This document shows, piece by piece, positions 7,680-15,922 of a stretch of DNA of 31,921 nt; position 1 is the stretch's first letter, and the number at the start of each line of letters is the position of its first letter. The notes beneath the pieces are model-generated. The model was given only the letters and a program-made list of their open reading frames with translations. It was not told the DNA's origin and did not search any database. The stretch is from Lachnospiraceae bacterium (GTDB lineage: Bacteria > Bacillota > Clostridia > Lachnospirales > Lachnospiraceae), in contig CAAFXG010000580.1 in assembly GCA_900766925.1 (NCBI GenBank), positions 1 through 31,921 of the forward strand, in the 5' to 3' direction. Position numbers and translations under genes: made by a program.

Positions 7680-7711
7680 TTTGCATACAATATATGTATA
7701 TTGTATACAAA
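7680..7711. promoter_or_regulatory. ispE promoter overlapped by two GntR-type operator-like sites
   Basis: TTGCAT (7681-7686), 17-base spacer, TATACA (7704-7709) is a plausible promoter. The same bases hold TTGCATACAA (7681-7690) and the perfect palindrome TTGTATACAA (7701-7710), with centres 20 bp apart, about two helical turns. The whole stretch is an inverted repeat with 15-bp arms and one mismatch. TTGTATACAA fits the general GT-n-AC pattern of GntR operators, and a GntR/FCD gene lies in the transcription unit at 8717, so autoregulation is a reasonable inference. Confidence 0.5.
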
Positions 7712-7726
7712 GACATTTTCGACGGG

Positions 7727-7795
7727 CAATTATGAACTAATCACCATGTGTATCTGCAGCTTCGCTGAATTAACATGGTGATGGGTTCATAATTG
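7727..7795. repeat. 69-bp near-perfect inverted repeat in the ispE leader
   Basis: Arms of 23 bp (7727-7749 and 7773-7795) differ at only two positions and enclose a 23-base loop that itself holds CAGC-TTC-GCTG. It lies between the promoter and the ispE ribosome site. No T run follows, so it is not an intrinsic terminator. It could be a leader regulatory structure, an mRNA-stabilising hairpin or a tiny palindromic mobile repeat. Confidence 0.8.
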
Positions 7796-7822
7796 ACTGA
7801 TATTATTCAAGGAGGAATGGGC

Positions 7823-8692
7823 ATGAAAACACTTGCATTAAAGGCATATGCGAAGGTTAATCTAATCCTGGATGTATTGAGAAGGCGTGAGGACGGATAC
7901 CATGATGTCAGAATGATAATGCAGAATCTTAATATTTATGATGAGCTGGAGTTTGCTGTTGAGGAAGAAATGTCCGGAAGACATATATCCATATCGGCTA
8001 ATAAGGATAATATTCCCACAGATGAGAGAAATCTCATTTATAAGGCAATTGCATTAATGTTTGATGAGTATAATATAAATGCTTATATCCATGTAAAATT
8101 AACAAAAAATATCCCCGTAGAGGCAGGCATGGCAGGGGGAAGTACAGATTGTGCCGCCACGCTCCATGCTGTAAATAAACTGTTTAATCTCGGTGCCGAT
8201 GAGAAAAGGCTGATGGAGCTGGGCGTTAAGCTTGGTGCGGATGTTCCGTATTGTGTTATGGCGAGAACTGCCTTATCTGAGGGCATTGGAGAGGTTTTAA
8301 CTCCGGTAACACCGCTTGATGACTGTGTTGTTCTCGTTGTTAAGCCTGATATCAGTGTCAGCACAAAAATGGTTTATACCAATTTGAAGGCGAATGAATT
8401 AGAAAGGCATCCTGATGTGGGTGGTATGCTTGAGGCACTTGACGGACATGATATTTATGGTGTCGCGAAGCGGATGGAAAATGTATTGGAAACAGTAACC
8501 GTGAATTTATATCCGGAGCTTGAGACAATTAAGACTGCCATGAAGACAAAGGGTGCTTTAAATGCCATTATGAGCGGAAGCGGTTCTGCAATATTTGGTA
8601 TTTTCACGGACTCAAAGAGGGCAGAGGAAGCAGCGGATTACATAAAAAAACAGAAGCTTGCAGATGAGATTTTTGTGACAAGACCGGTTTAA
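7823..8692 (+). CDS. ispE: 4-diphosphocytidyl-2-C-methyl-D-erythritol kinase
   Basis: GHMP-family kinase that phosphorylates CDP-methylerythritol in the non-mevalonate isoprenoid pathway. With the ATG at 7823 it has 289 residues, the usual length. It begins with the signature AYAKVNLILDV and carries the GHMP ATP-binding loop PVEAGMAGGSTD (98-109) and the C-terminal motif MSGSGSAIFGIF. The start at 7823 is preferred over the upstream 7793 and 7817 starts because GGAGG (7811-7815) is then well spaced. The GntR gene follows after 24 bases and probably shares the transcript, an unusual partner for a housekeeping enzyme. Confidence 0.95.
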   Translation: MKTLALKAYAKVNLILDVLRRREDGYHDVRMIMQNLNIYDELEFAVEEEMSGRHISISANKDNIPTDERNLIYKAIALMFDEYNINAYIHVKLTKNIPVEAGMAGGSTDCAATLHAVNKLFNLGADEKRLMELGVKLGADVPYCVMARTALSEGIGEVLTPVTPLDDCVVLVVKPDISVSTKMVYTNLKANELERHPDVGGMLEALDGHDIYGVAKRMENVLETVTVNLYPELETIKTAMKTKGALNAIMSGSGSAIFGIFTDSKRAEEAADYIKKQKLADEIFVTRPV

Positions 8693-8716
8693 TTATACCA
8701 AAGAAGGAGGAGCCTT

Positions 8717-9379
8717 ATGAAACTTGATATTAATATTGATGAATACCTGCCACTTCGTGAGGTTGTATTTAATACTCTTCGAAATGCAATTATACAGGGT
8801 GAATTTCAGCCGGGAGAGAGACTTATGGAGGTTACCATAGCTAATAAGCTTGGTGTCAGTCGTACACCGGTCAGAGAGGCAATACGTATGCTGGAGCTGG
8901 AGGGACTTGTTGTGATGCTTCCCCGTAAGGGTGCACAGGTTGCACACATCACAGTTTCTGATTTAAGGGATGCGTTAGAGGTAAGAATGGCAATAGAGGC
9001 GTTGTCTGTCCGACTTGCCTGCGAGAGAATTGATGAGGCAGGTAAAGAAGAGCTTAAAAATACCTGCATGGCATTTAAGGAGGCTATTAATTCCAAGCTT
9101 GTACCGGCAATTGTAGAGGGTGATGAGGCATTTCATAATAGCATTTATAAAGCAACCAAGAACCAGAAGCTTATCAATATAGCCCAGAATCTTCGCGAAC
9201 AGGTATACAGGTACAGGGTTGAGTATGTAAAGGATTTCCTGTATCATGATAAGCTTATTGTGGAGCATGATCAGATTACTCTCGCAATACTTAAGGGAGA
9301 TGCAGAAACGGCAGAGAAAATTATGAATGAGCATATTTATAATCAGGAGCAGATTGTAATCAGAAATCTCACTAATTAA
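8717..9379 (+). CDS. GntR-family transcriptional regulator with FCD domain
   Basis: 220-residue DNA-binding regulator of the FadR subgroup. The winged helix-turn-helix occupies about residues 10-75 (ERLMEVTIANKLGVSRTPV then REAIRMLELEGLV), followed by an all-helical FCD ligand-binding domain from about 82. The FCD metal-site pattern seems present: the acidic/histidine segment EGDEAFHNSIY, then EHDQI and NEHI. Such proteins usually respond to small organic acids; the ligand here is unknown. AAGGAGGAG precedes the ATG at 8717. The gene lies 24 bases after ispE, and its likely operators are at 7681-7710. A strong terminator follows. Confidence 0.92.
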   Translation: MKLDINIDEYLPLREVVFNTLRNAIIQGEFQPGERLMEVTIANKLGVSRTPVREAIRMLELEGLVVMLPRKGAQVAHITVSDLRDALEVRMAIEALSVRLACERIDEAGKEELKNTCMAFKEAINSKLVPAIVEGDEAFHNSIYKATKNQKLINIAQNLREQVYRYRVEYVKDFLYHDKLIVEHDQITLAILKGDAETAEKIMNEHIYNQEQIVIRNLTN

Positions 9380-9395
9380 TAGAATAAAATCATAT

Positions 9396-9444
9396 ATCCC
9401 TGCACAGACTAGGTGTAAAAATCTAATTTGTGCAGGGATTTTTT
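9396..9444 (+). terminator. Terminator after the GntR gene
   Basis: ATCCCTGCACA pairs perfectly over 11 bp with TGTGCAGGGAT and is followed by a run of T. It makes a GTG start at 9430 for the next gene very unlikely. Confidence 0.9.
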
Positions 9445-9492
9445 GTCCTAAAATGGGACAAATTTCCTGCTTCAGTTACAGAGGTACGGCGT

Positions 9493-11037
9493 ATGGAAGA
9501 TAATAAACAAAAACAGGTCGAATCACTTTTTGATAACGAAAATAAGCTGAAGGGAAAGATAAGTACAAAACTTGATGACAATATAAAATTACTTAGTCTG
9601 TTATTAGAAGATTGTGGTGATGTTGTACAGAAAACCTTTATTTTAGAGCGTAATAATGGTTCGGTGAAAATCCATATTATTTACATTGACGGACTTACTG
9701 ATAATGAGATGGTTGAGGAAACCATAATAAAGCCGCTGTCGTATGAGTGGAGGGATTCTTCGGTAGACAACATATGGGATGCTATCATGTATCGCGAAGC
9801 TCAGACCGTTGATATTGAAAAGGAGTCGGAGCTTGACAGCGCAATCCATTCTGTATTAAAGGGTGACACGGCGATATTTGTTGATGGTTACCCGGAAGTG
9901 ATGATTGTTTCCACAAAGAAGCTCCCACTAAGAAGCATAGGTGAGAATAACACAGAAGCAGGTATGCGTGGTCCAAAGGATTGCTTCAACGAGGGCTTCC
10001 GTCAGAGTACTGCGTTGATAAGGAGGAGAATCAGAGACCCAAAGCTCAAGGTTGAGCAGGGATATATAGGTCAGCGTTCGAGGACGGATTATGCAATTAT
10101 GTATCTTTCTGACGTGGCAAATCCGGAAATTGTAAACAATATACGGAATCGTCTTGAAAAATACGATATTGACGCAATATTTGACAGTGGTATGGCAGAG
10201 CATCTTATGGAGGAAAAATGGTATTCTCCTTTCCCGACCTTCCAATCCACCACCAGACCGGATAAGGTTGCGTCAGGTATTGTGGAGGGAAGAGTTGCGG
10301 TTGTGTTTGACAACTCTCCTGAGGTAATTATTGCACCCTGTAATCTTAATATGCTTTTGCAGGCATCTGACGATTACTATAACCGGTGGACTGTAGGAAC
10401 CTTTGCAAGAATAATAAGATATCTTGCCTGTGTGATTGCAATAGCATTGCCGGGATTGTATATAGCTATTACAGTTTATCACAGTGAAATGCTGCCGACA
10501 GGACTTCTCTATGCCATTGCATCTGCAAGGACAATGGTTACATTTCCGATAGTAGTCGAGATACTGATAATGGAGTTTTTGTTTGAGCTTTTGAGAGAGG
10601 CGGGTATCCGTTTGCCCGGACCGCTTGGAAATACGATAGGCGTTGTAGGTGGACTAATTGTAGGGCAATCGGCAGTTGATGCAGGCATAGTCAGTACCAT
10701 CGTTGTTATTATAGTTGCTTTGACGGCAATTGCGTCCTTCGCTATCCCAAATGAAGAATTTGCATCAGTATTCAGATTACTCAAATTTTTTATAATTTTG
10801 ACATCTGCGTTGTTTGGTTTGTATGGCTTTATATTAGGGCTGCTGGTAATTGCAATTCATCTGTCAGAGCTAAAAAGCTTTGGAGTACCATACATGCTGC
10901 CTGTTGTGGGTGACGATACAAGAGGTGTCCAAAGTAAAAAGGACTTCATAATGCGTGCTCCTATAAAATCATTGTTTCTGCGTCCTGTATGGGCACGCAG
11001 AGAGAATAAACTCCGGTTGAAGGAGAGGAGAAGGTAG
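9493..11037 (+). CDS. GerA-family spore germination protein, A subunit
   Basis: Integral membrane subunit of a nutrient germinant receptor (GerAA/GerKA family), placed in the spore inner membrane. With the ATG at 9493 (MEDNKQKQ) it has 514 residues, typical for the family. A long soluble N-terminal region (about 1-290) with family blocks such as EGFRQSTALIRRRIRDP and GYIGQRSRTDYAIMYL precedes a hydrophobic C-terminal half with several membrane helices (about 300-460) including RLPGPLGNTIGVVGGLIVGQ. The longer GTG start at 9430 lies inside the preceding terminator. The ribosome site GAGGT is modest. It heads a four-gene unit with the permease, a short lipoprotein and spoIIR. The germinant cannot be predicted. 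Confidence 0.92.
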   Translation: MEDNKQKQVESLFDNENKLKGKISTKLDDNIKLLSLLLEDCGDVVQKTFILERNNGSVKIHIIYIDGLTDNEMVEETIIKPLSYEWRDSSVDNIWDAIMYREAQTVDIEKESELDSAIHSVLKGDTAIFVDGYPEVMIVSTKKLPLRSIGENNTEAGMRGPKDCFNEGFRQSTALIRRRIRDPKLKVEQGYIGQRSRTDYAIMYLSDVANPEIVNNIRNRLEKYDIDAIFDSGMAEHLMEEKWYSPFPTFQSTTRPDKVASGIVEGRVAVVFDNSPEVIIAPCNLNMLLQASDDYYNRWTVGTFARIIRYLACVIAIALPGLYIAITVYHSEMLPTGLLYAIASARTMVTFPIVVEILIMEFLFELLREAGIRLPGPLGNTIGVVGGLIVGQSAVDAGIVSTIVVIIVALTAIASFAIPNEEFASVFRLLKFFIILTSALFGLYGFILGLLVIAIHLSELKSFGVPYMLPVVGDDTRGVQSKKDFIMRAPIKSLFLRPVWARRENKLRLKERRR

Positions 11038-11137
11038 GAGCGATATTGAATAGTTATATTATATATTTCAATTAGTCACAGCACAGTATAGTATGTTTTT
11101 TTCAATTATAAATATGACGGTGAAAAAGGGGGAGAAT

Positions 11138-12241
11138 ATGAATTTAGATAATGGAAGGATTTCGCAACGTCAGGCATTTCGGATAGGCGTACTGGAAAAT
11201 ATTGCAGTGGCGATTGTAGTTATCCCGTATATAACTGTAAATGTAGCAGGCAGACTGCATTTTTGTGCATTTTTGGCAGGTCTGCTGATGTCATTTATAT
11301 ATGCTTCAATCCTGTTTTTTTATACAAAAAAGATGCCGGATGGGGTGCTTGAGGGAATTAACATAGCCTTTGGCAGATTTGCAAAGGTTGTAGATGTAGT
11401 TTACGTTATGAGATATGTTTTAAGAGTTGCCATAATTCTGATGTTTTTTGGAACAGTAATCAAGGAGTACATGCTAAAGGATTTAAATATATGGCTTCTG
11501 GTCGTACCCTTTGCTTTTGTATGTGGATACGGCGCATTAAGAGATATAGAAAAGCGAGGAAGACTTTTGGAGCTGTTGTTTTGGTGGATGATAGTACCGC
11601 TTATACTTGTTGCGGTATTTTCAATTACAAATATCAGGTGGAGGGAAATCCCCGGACAGATATTCGGATTACAAAATGACACAATATCATCAGGTTCGAT
11701 ATCAGAAGTATTATTTGCCGGTTACCTCGTGGCACTGGTTTTGTCATCCTGTGAGCTGCTTATGTTTACGGTTACAAAGCAGAAAACAAACAGCTGGAGA
11801 AATGCCGTAAAAACAATCGTCTGGATTTTTATCGCGGTGTTGTTTGCCTATTTGTTTATTATAGGGATACTGGGAGGCCGTTGGGTAGCACAAAGTGCTA
11901 CAACAGCATTAAATGTAATGGAGGCTTCGGCATTTCCGGGCGGATTAATTGAGCGTATGGATTATCCTGTCCTCTCGTTCTGGATAATAGGTATGTTTGC
12001 AACAATTAGTGGTTATATGTTCTATGCCAAGGAGTTTGCAGGTGAGCTGTTTGAAACCACGAAAGAAACTACAATAAGTCTGCTTATGCTGGTAATAGTT
12101 GCCCTTGTGATAGTTGTGGCAGTGGGAATTTATATATGGAATTTTCCTAAATGGATTGCATGGTATATGGTATGGGGTGATCTGCTTATTAGCTTGGTGG
12201 TTCCTTTTGTGGAACTTATAATAAAGTCAGTAAAGGAGTAA
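11138..12241 (+). CDS. GerAB/GerKB-type spore germination permease
   Basis: Membrane protein of 367 residues from the APC-superfamily spore permease group, the B subunit of a germinant receptor. About ten hydrophobic segments run through the protein, beginning with the family-typical ISQRQAFRIGVLENIAVAIV. The start at 11138 is chosen because GGGGGAG lies just upstream and the length then matches the family; an in-frame ATG at 11093 would add 15 atypical residues. The gap of 100 bases from the A subunit is AT-rich and holds a weak inverted repeat (ATTGAA/TTCAAT) but no terminator. A lipoprotein follows 7 bases later. Confidence 0.92.
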   Translation: MNLDNGRISQRQAFRIGVLENIAVAIVVIPYITVNVAGRLHFCAFLAGLLMSFIYASILFFYTKKMPDGVLEGINIAFGRFAKVVDVVYVMRYVLRVAIILMFFGTVIKEYMLKDLNIWLLVVPFAFVCGYGALRDIEKRGRLLELLFWWMIVPLILVAVFSITNIRWREIPGQIFGLQNDTISSGSISEVLFAGYLVALVLSSCELLMFTVTKQKTNSWRNAVKTIVWIFIAVLFAYLFIIGILGGRWVAQSATTALNVMEASAFPGGLIERMDYPVLSFWIIGMFATISGYMFYAKEFAGELFETTKETTISLLMLVIVALVIVVAVGIYIWNFPKWIAWYMVWGDLLISLVVPFVELIIKSVKE

Positions 12242-12248
12242 AAGAGCA

Positions 12249-12761
12249 ATGTATACTAAAACAGCATTAAAGAGGTTTGTTGTTATGTTTGTCTTGTGTG
12301 CTCTGAATCTTTGTATGTGCAGCTGTGGAAAAAAATACGAAAATTCTTCACTGGAAGACAAGGATTATGCTACATCAATTACAATCGATTGGGACAAGTC
12401 TAAAAATTCTGATGAGTCTGAGGAAAAATATGTCTTTACCTTTGAGGTTGTTGATTTGACGGATTACAGTGGAGATGCAGAGCGTTCGTTGAAAAAGGAG
12501 AAATACATTTACAAGGCAGGCACTCTGGCAGATGCGGTCATGCAGTATTACATTGAAAATGAGAGAAAGCTGGATTTAGGGCATTTGAAGGAGCTGAGAC
12601 TAAATGATGAGCCAATAACCGAGGTGTATGAGGATATCGTGTATGAGTTAAGTAATATGCCTTCTGTTGCGAAGTCACTTCAGATTGAATGTGCTTCAGA
12701 TGAAAAAATAATACTCAGGGATTTGATTAAGCTTGTTTACTCAGGGGAAAACTCTTATTGA
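12249..12761 (+). CDS. Short GerC-like lipoprotein
   Basis: Lipoprotein with a basic-hydrophobic signal and a cysteine-rich lipobox region (LNLCMCSCG). The position after the A and B subunits is that of GerC, the receptor lipoprotein, but the product is 170 residues instead of the usual 350-400. The mature part begins with EDKDYATSITIDWDKSK, reminiscent of the early GerC domain, and continues through KAGTLADAVMQYY and a helical stretch. No further GerC sequence follows in other frames before spoIIR, so this is either a reduced GerC or an unrelated lipoprotein in its place. The ATG at 12249 uses the AAGGAG at the end of the permease gene. Confidence 0.75.
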   Translation: MYTKTALKRFVVMFVLCALNLCMCSCGKKYENSSLEDKDYATSITIDWDKSKNSDESEEKYVFTFEVVDLTDYSGDAERSLKKEKYIYKAGTLADAVMQYYIENERKLDLGHLKELRLNDEPITEVYEDIVYELSNMPSVAKSLQIECASDEKIILRDLIKLVYSGENSY

Positions 12762-12801
12762 TACGGACAATAGTCCAAATATTATTAATGGGAGATATAA
12801 A

Positions 12802-13557
12802 ATGGGTAAAAAAATAATCAGAGGTGCTTTTATTGGGGGATTTCTGGGTATTGTATTAGGGATGTTGATATCTTATACAGTCCATTTTTATGGAAAAGGG
12901 AAGACCATAGACCCGGTTAATCTTGTTGAATCAGCATATGTCAGTGTATTTAATGATGAGGGAGTAATTTCTCCGGATTCTGCTTACGGAGGAGGAAGTC
13001 TTAATTTTAATCCTCCGGAATGTAACGATTTGGAGGATGTGATATTGCGCTTTCATGTTAAGGCAAACAGCAATTCCGAAGAGGATATTGCACTTAAATA
13101 TATGGTCAGGGACGCTGTTCTTACTCATATAGGTGGCGAGCTTGATGGAAATGTGACAAGGGATGAAATACTTTCGTATATCAGGCTACATTTAGATGAA
13201 ATAAGCGAGCTGGCGAGGGAAACGATTACAAAAGCGGGCTATGATTATGATGTAAATGCCTATATTTCAAATGATTTTTTTCCGATAAGGCAGTATGGAG
13301 ATATGGTTATTCCTGCCGGAAATTACCAGGCTCTGCGTATAGATATAGGTGATGCAGATGGAGAAAATTTCTGGTGTATACTATATCCGATGATGTGCTA
13401 TACAGTGGATTGTGGAGCGGTTGTATCAAAAAGTGATGAAAAAAAGCTTGAAAGCGAACTTTCTGAGGAGGATTATAAAAGACTTTTTGTTGACCATGAT
13501 ACAGGTGACAATGAAGTAAAAATTAAGTTTAAATTTCTCGAATGGCTTGGTTTTTAG
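12802..13557 (+). CDS. spoIIR: Stage II sporulation protein R
   Basis: Forespore-made signalling protein exported towards the mother cell, where it triggers SpoIIGA to process pro-sigma-E. With the ATG at 12802 it has 251 residues: an N-terminal membrane segment (GGFLGIVLGMLISYTV), a spacer, then the SpoIIR domain from about residue 75 with LRFHVKANSNSEEDIALKY, FFPIRQYGDMVIPAGNYQAL and the cysteine-containing segment ENFWCILYPMMCY. GGGAGA precedes this start. In Bacillus spoIIR is transcribed by sigma-F; I could not find a convincing sigma-F promoter. It lies 40 bases after the GerC-like gene, so germination receptor and sporulation signal may share a transcript. Confidence 0.92.
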   Translation: MGKKIIRGAFIGGFLGIVLGMLISYTVHFYGKGKTIDPVNLVESAYVSVFNDEGVISPDSAYGGGSLNFNPPECNDLEDVILRFHVKANSNSEEDIALKYMVRDAVLTHIGGELDGNVTRDEILSYIRLHLDEISELARETITKAGYDYDVNAYISNDFFPIRQYGDMVIPAGNYQALRIDIGDADGENFWCILYPMMCYTVDCGAVVSKSDEKKLESELSEEDYKRLFVDHDTGDNEVKIKFKFLEWLGF

Positions 13558-13572
13558 ATTCTTGTAATATCT

Positions 13573-13601
13573 TTGACTTAGTGTTAGAATTTAAATATTA
13601 T
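13573..13601 (+). promoter_or_regulatory. Promoter of ddl
   Basis: TTGACT (13573-13578), 17-base spacer, TATTAT (13596-13601). It suggests ddl is transcribed independently of the sporulation genes upstream. Confidence 0.7.
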
Positions 13602-13623
13602 ATTGGAAATGAGGTAGCTAACT

Positions 13624-14694
13624 ATGTCAAAGAAGAATCTGGCAGTTATTTTTGGTGGTCGTTCATCGGAGCATGAGGTATCGTGTATGTCGGTGGTTAC
13701 AATAGCCAAGGCGGTAGATTTAAATAAATATAACATGTACCTGATTGGAATTACCAAGGAGGGTAAGTGGCTTTTTGTTCCTGACATAAAGTCAATAGAA
13801 GACGGAAGCTGGAGAGCGAGCGGTAAGTCTGCCATCATTTTGCCTGATACAAGCAGAGAGCTTGTTATAAGTGATATCGCAAACAGCATGGTTACAAATA
13901 CTATGACAGCAAGGCTTGATGTTATTTTCCCTGTTCTACATGGTATGTATGGAGAGGATGGTACTATTCAGGGAGTATTTGAAATGTCAGGAATTCCTTA
14001 TGTTGGTTGTGGAGTTTTTGCTTCGGCTGCTTCAATGGATAAATTTTATACAAAGGTTGTTGTGGATACTCTTGGTATCAGACAGGCAAAATATGTTCCT
14101 GTTCTTAAAAATCAGCTTAAGGACATGGACGGCGTAACCTCACGTGTTGAGGCTTCGCTTACATATCCGGTTTTTGTTAAACCATCAAAGGCAGGCTCAT
14201 CTAAGGGCGTATCAAAGGCAGAGAACCGCAAGCAGCTTGAAGCTGCATTAAATGAGGCTGCAAACCACGATTATAAGATTCTTGTTGAGGAAACAATCGT
14301 TGGACGTGAGATTGAGTGCGGTGTTATGGGCTATGGAGAAAAAACACAGGCGTCAGGCGTAGGTGAGATTCTGGCAGCGGCAGATTTTTATGATTTTGAT
14401 GCAAAGTATAATAATGCCGAATCAAAGACAGTTATAGGTCCGGATATGCCGGAGGGAAAAGAAGAGGAAATTCGTCAGGATGCAATTAAGATTTTTAATG
14501 CATTGGATGGCTTTGGGTTATCAAGGGTTGACTTCTTTTTAGAGAAGGATACAAACTGCGTTGTATTTAATGAGATTAATACCTTACCGGGCTTTACCTC
14601 AATAAGCATGTATCCTATGCTTTTTGGAGCAAAGGGATATAACATTGAGAAGCTCGTGGAAACGCTGATTGAAATGGCAGAGGATAGACCATGA
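13624..14694 (+). CDS. ddl: D-alanine--D-alanine ligase
   Basis: ATP-grasp enzyme of 356 residues that joins two D-alanines for peptidoglycan precursors in the cytoplasm. Visible blocks are VIFGGRSSEHEVS (8-20), the VLHGMYGEDGTIQG loop, the lysine region PVFVKPSKAGSSKGVSKA and the C-terminal metal and substrate region EINTLPGFT. GAGGTAG lies 7 bases before the ATG. The stop codon overlaps the start of the DUF1934 gene by 4 bases (ATGA), so the two are translationally coupled. Whether it is a D-Ala-D-Ala or a D-Ala-D-Lac type was not settled. Confidence 0.95.
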   Translation: MSKKNLAVIFGGRSSEHEVSCMSVVTIAKAVDLNKYNMYLIGITKEGKWLFVPDIKSIEDGSWRASGKSAIILPDTSRELVISDIANSMVTNTMTARLDVIFPVLHGMYGEDGTIQGVFEMSGIPYVGCGVFASAASMDKFYTKVVVDTLGIRQAKYVPVLKNQLKDMDGVTSRVEASLTYPVFVKPSKAGSSKGVSKAENRKQLEAALNEAANHDYKILVEETIVGREIECGVMGYGEKTQASGVGEILAAADFYDFDAKYNNAESKTVIGPDMPEGKEEEIRQDAIKIFNALDGFGLSRVDFFLEKDTNCVVFNEINTLPGFTSISMYPMLFGAKGYNIEKLVETLIEMAEDRP

Positions 14695-15200
14695 AAGTAA
14701 ATATACAATTTGAAAGTACAGATGCTGATAAGGAGATTACATACAGCAATGTTACTGCGGTTATGGAGGTAAGACCGGCGGATTACCGGCTTACCTTTGT
14801 TGAGGATTTATCCGGTGACGGCAATAAAACCAGATCAACAATTATTATTACTGAGGATAGTCTGAGACTCACAAGGAGTGGGGAGCTAAATACCGATTTT
14901 ATATATGGCAGTGGTATGGTGCACAATACATCCTATGGCACACCATATGGCACTATGCCGGTTACGGTAACAACGAAGGAATTTTCCTGTTCTGTAGGAC
15001 ATATGGGTAAGACGCATATGGTAAGGGGAACAGACACTAATACACTTTGGATTGAGCCGGATTATTATGAGGAGCTCACGGACAGAATGGCTTTGCCGGA
15101 TGATTTTGAGATAAATGTTGAGGTATCATATCATTTGGCTATGGGTGATAGTGAGCCGCTTAATCTTGGTATGAAGCTGAAGATAACAAAAGTGAACTAA
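14691..15200 (+). CDS. DUF1934 beta-barrel protein
   Basis: 169-residue protein of the DUF1934 (YwiB-like) family, calycin-like beta barrels of unknown function common in Firmicutes. Typical features are the alternating beta-strand pattern, the glycine/tyrosine-rich middle (YGSGMVHNTSYGTPYGTMPV) and the strand pair ending in LNLGMKLKITKV. There is no signal peptide. It overlaps ddl by 4 bases, implying co-translation and perhaps a role near cell-wall or translation genes, but that is context only. Confidence 0.88.
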   Translation: MKVNIQFESTDADKEITYSNVTAVMEVRPADYRLTFVEDLSGDGNKTRSTIIITEDSLRLTRSGELNTDFIYGSGMVHNTSYGTPYGTMPVTVTTKEFSCSVGHMGKTHMVRGTDTNTLWIEPDYYEELTDRMALPDDFEINVEVSYHLAMGDSEPLNLGMKLKITKVN

Positions 15201-15274
15201 ACGAAATAAAAGATACATGGAATATTATTTCAGGTGATTATAGCTGAGGTCTATACCCTGAAACAGGTAGGGAT

Positions 15275-15883
15275 ATGGATAAAGAACAGCAATTTGAAAA
15301 ATTTCTTGGAATAAATACAAGTGAAGAGGAAGTTGTCCTAGGTCATGATACAGACATGAAGTATTCTGCATATGAGGCATCAGAGTATGAAGGGCTGATA
15401 AGTATTTTCGATGAAATAACGCTTACACCCTATGATACTCTGGTTGATTATGGATGTGGAATGGGCAGAGTCCTCTTTTTTTGTAATCAGAGATTTATGT
15501 GTAATGTGACGGGAATAGAATATGATGATGAGATATTTGAGAAGCTCCTTGATAATGTCGAATATTACAATGTAAGATTTAAGGGGCAGAGGGAGAAATT
15601 CAGGCTTCTTCATATGAAGGCTGAGGATTATGTTGTAAGACCTGAAGACAATATATTTTATTTCTTTAATCCGTTTTCTATGGATATTCTGGAAGGTGTG
15701 TTGAACAGAATACTTGCCTCACACAAAGGCAAACCAAGAAAAATCACCGTGATTCTGTATTATTGTACCTATAATATGATGACAATAATGCGCAAATATC
15801 CATTTAAGCTTGAGAAAATAATCAAGCTTCCGGCGTACCGCTTTGATCCTGACGAGAAGGTGTATATATATACATATGAATAA
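15275..15883 (+). CDS. Class I SAM-dependent methyltransferase
   Basis: 202-residue Rossmann-fold methyltransferase. Motif I is VDYGCGMGRV (57-66), with an acidic residue after the second strand (GIEYDD) and a post-motif III-type segment FFNPFS (130-135) in which N132-P133-F134 resembles the NPP(F/Y) signature of N-methyltransferases. The substrate is unknown. The start at 15275 has only a weak purine-rich stretch upstream (CAGGTAGGG). The stop is followed at once by an AT-rich hairpin (15882-15922). Confidence 0.85.
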   Translation: MDKEQQFEKFLGINTSEEEVVLGHDTDMKYSAYEASEYEGLISIFDEITLTPYDTLVDYGCGMGRVLFFCNQRFMCNVTGIEYDDEIFEKLLDNVEYYNVRFKGQREKFRLLHMKAEDYVVRPEDNIFYFFNPFSMDILEGVLNRILASHKGKPRKITVILYYCTYNMMTIMRKYPFKLEKIIKLPAYRFDPDEKVYIYTYE

Positions 15884-15922
15884 AGATATAAACTCATGAG
15901 GTTGATATTTTTTTATATCTTT
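15882..15922. terminator. AT-rich hairpin after the methyltransferase
   Basis: AAAGATATAAA pairs with TTTATATCTTT (11 bp, all A-T except one pair). The stem is weak and the T run lies inside the loop and right arm, so it is at best a poor terminator. It separates the methyltransferase from the converging pseudogene. Confidence 0.35.

Noticed and set aside
9430..9492. Longer GerA start at GTG 9430
   Set aside because: It starts inside the right arm of the preceding terminator and has no ribosome site.
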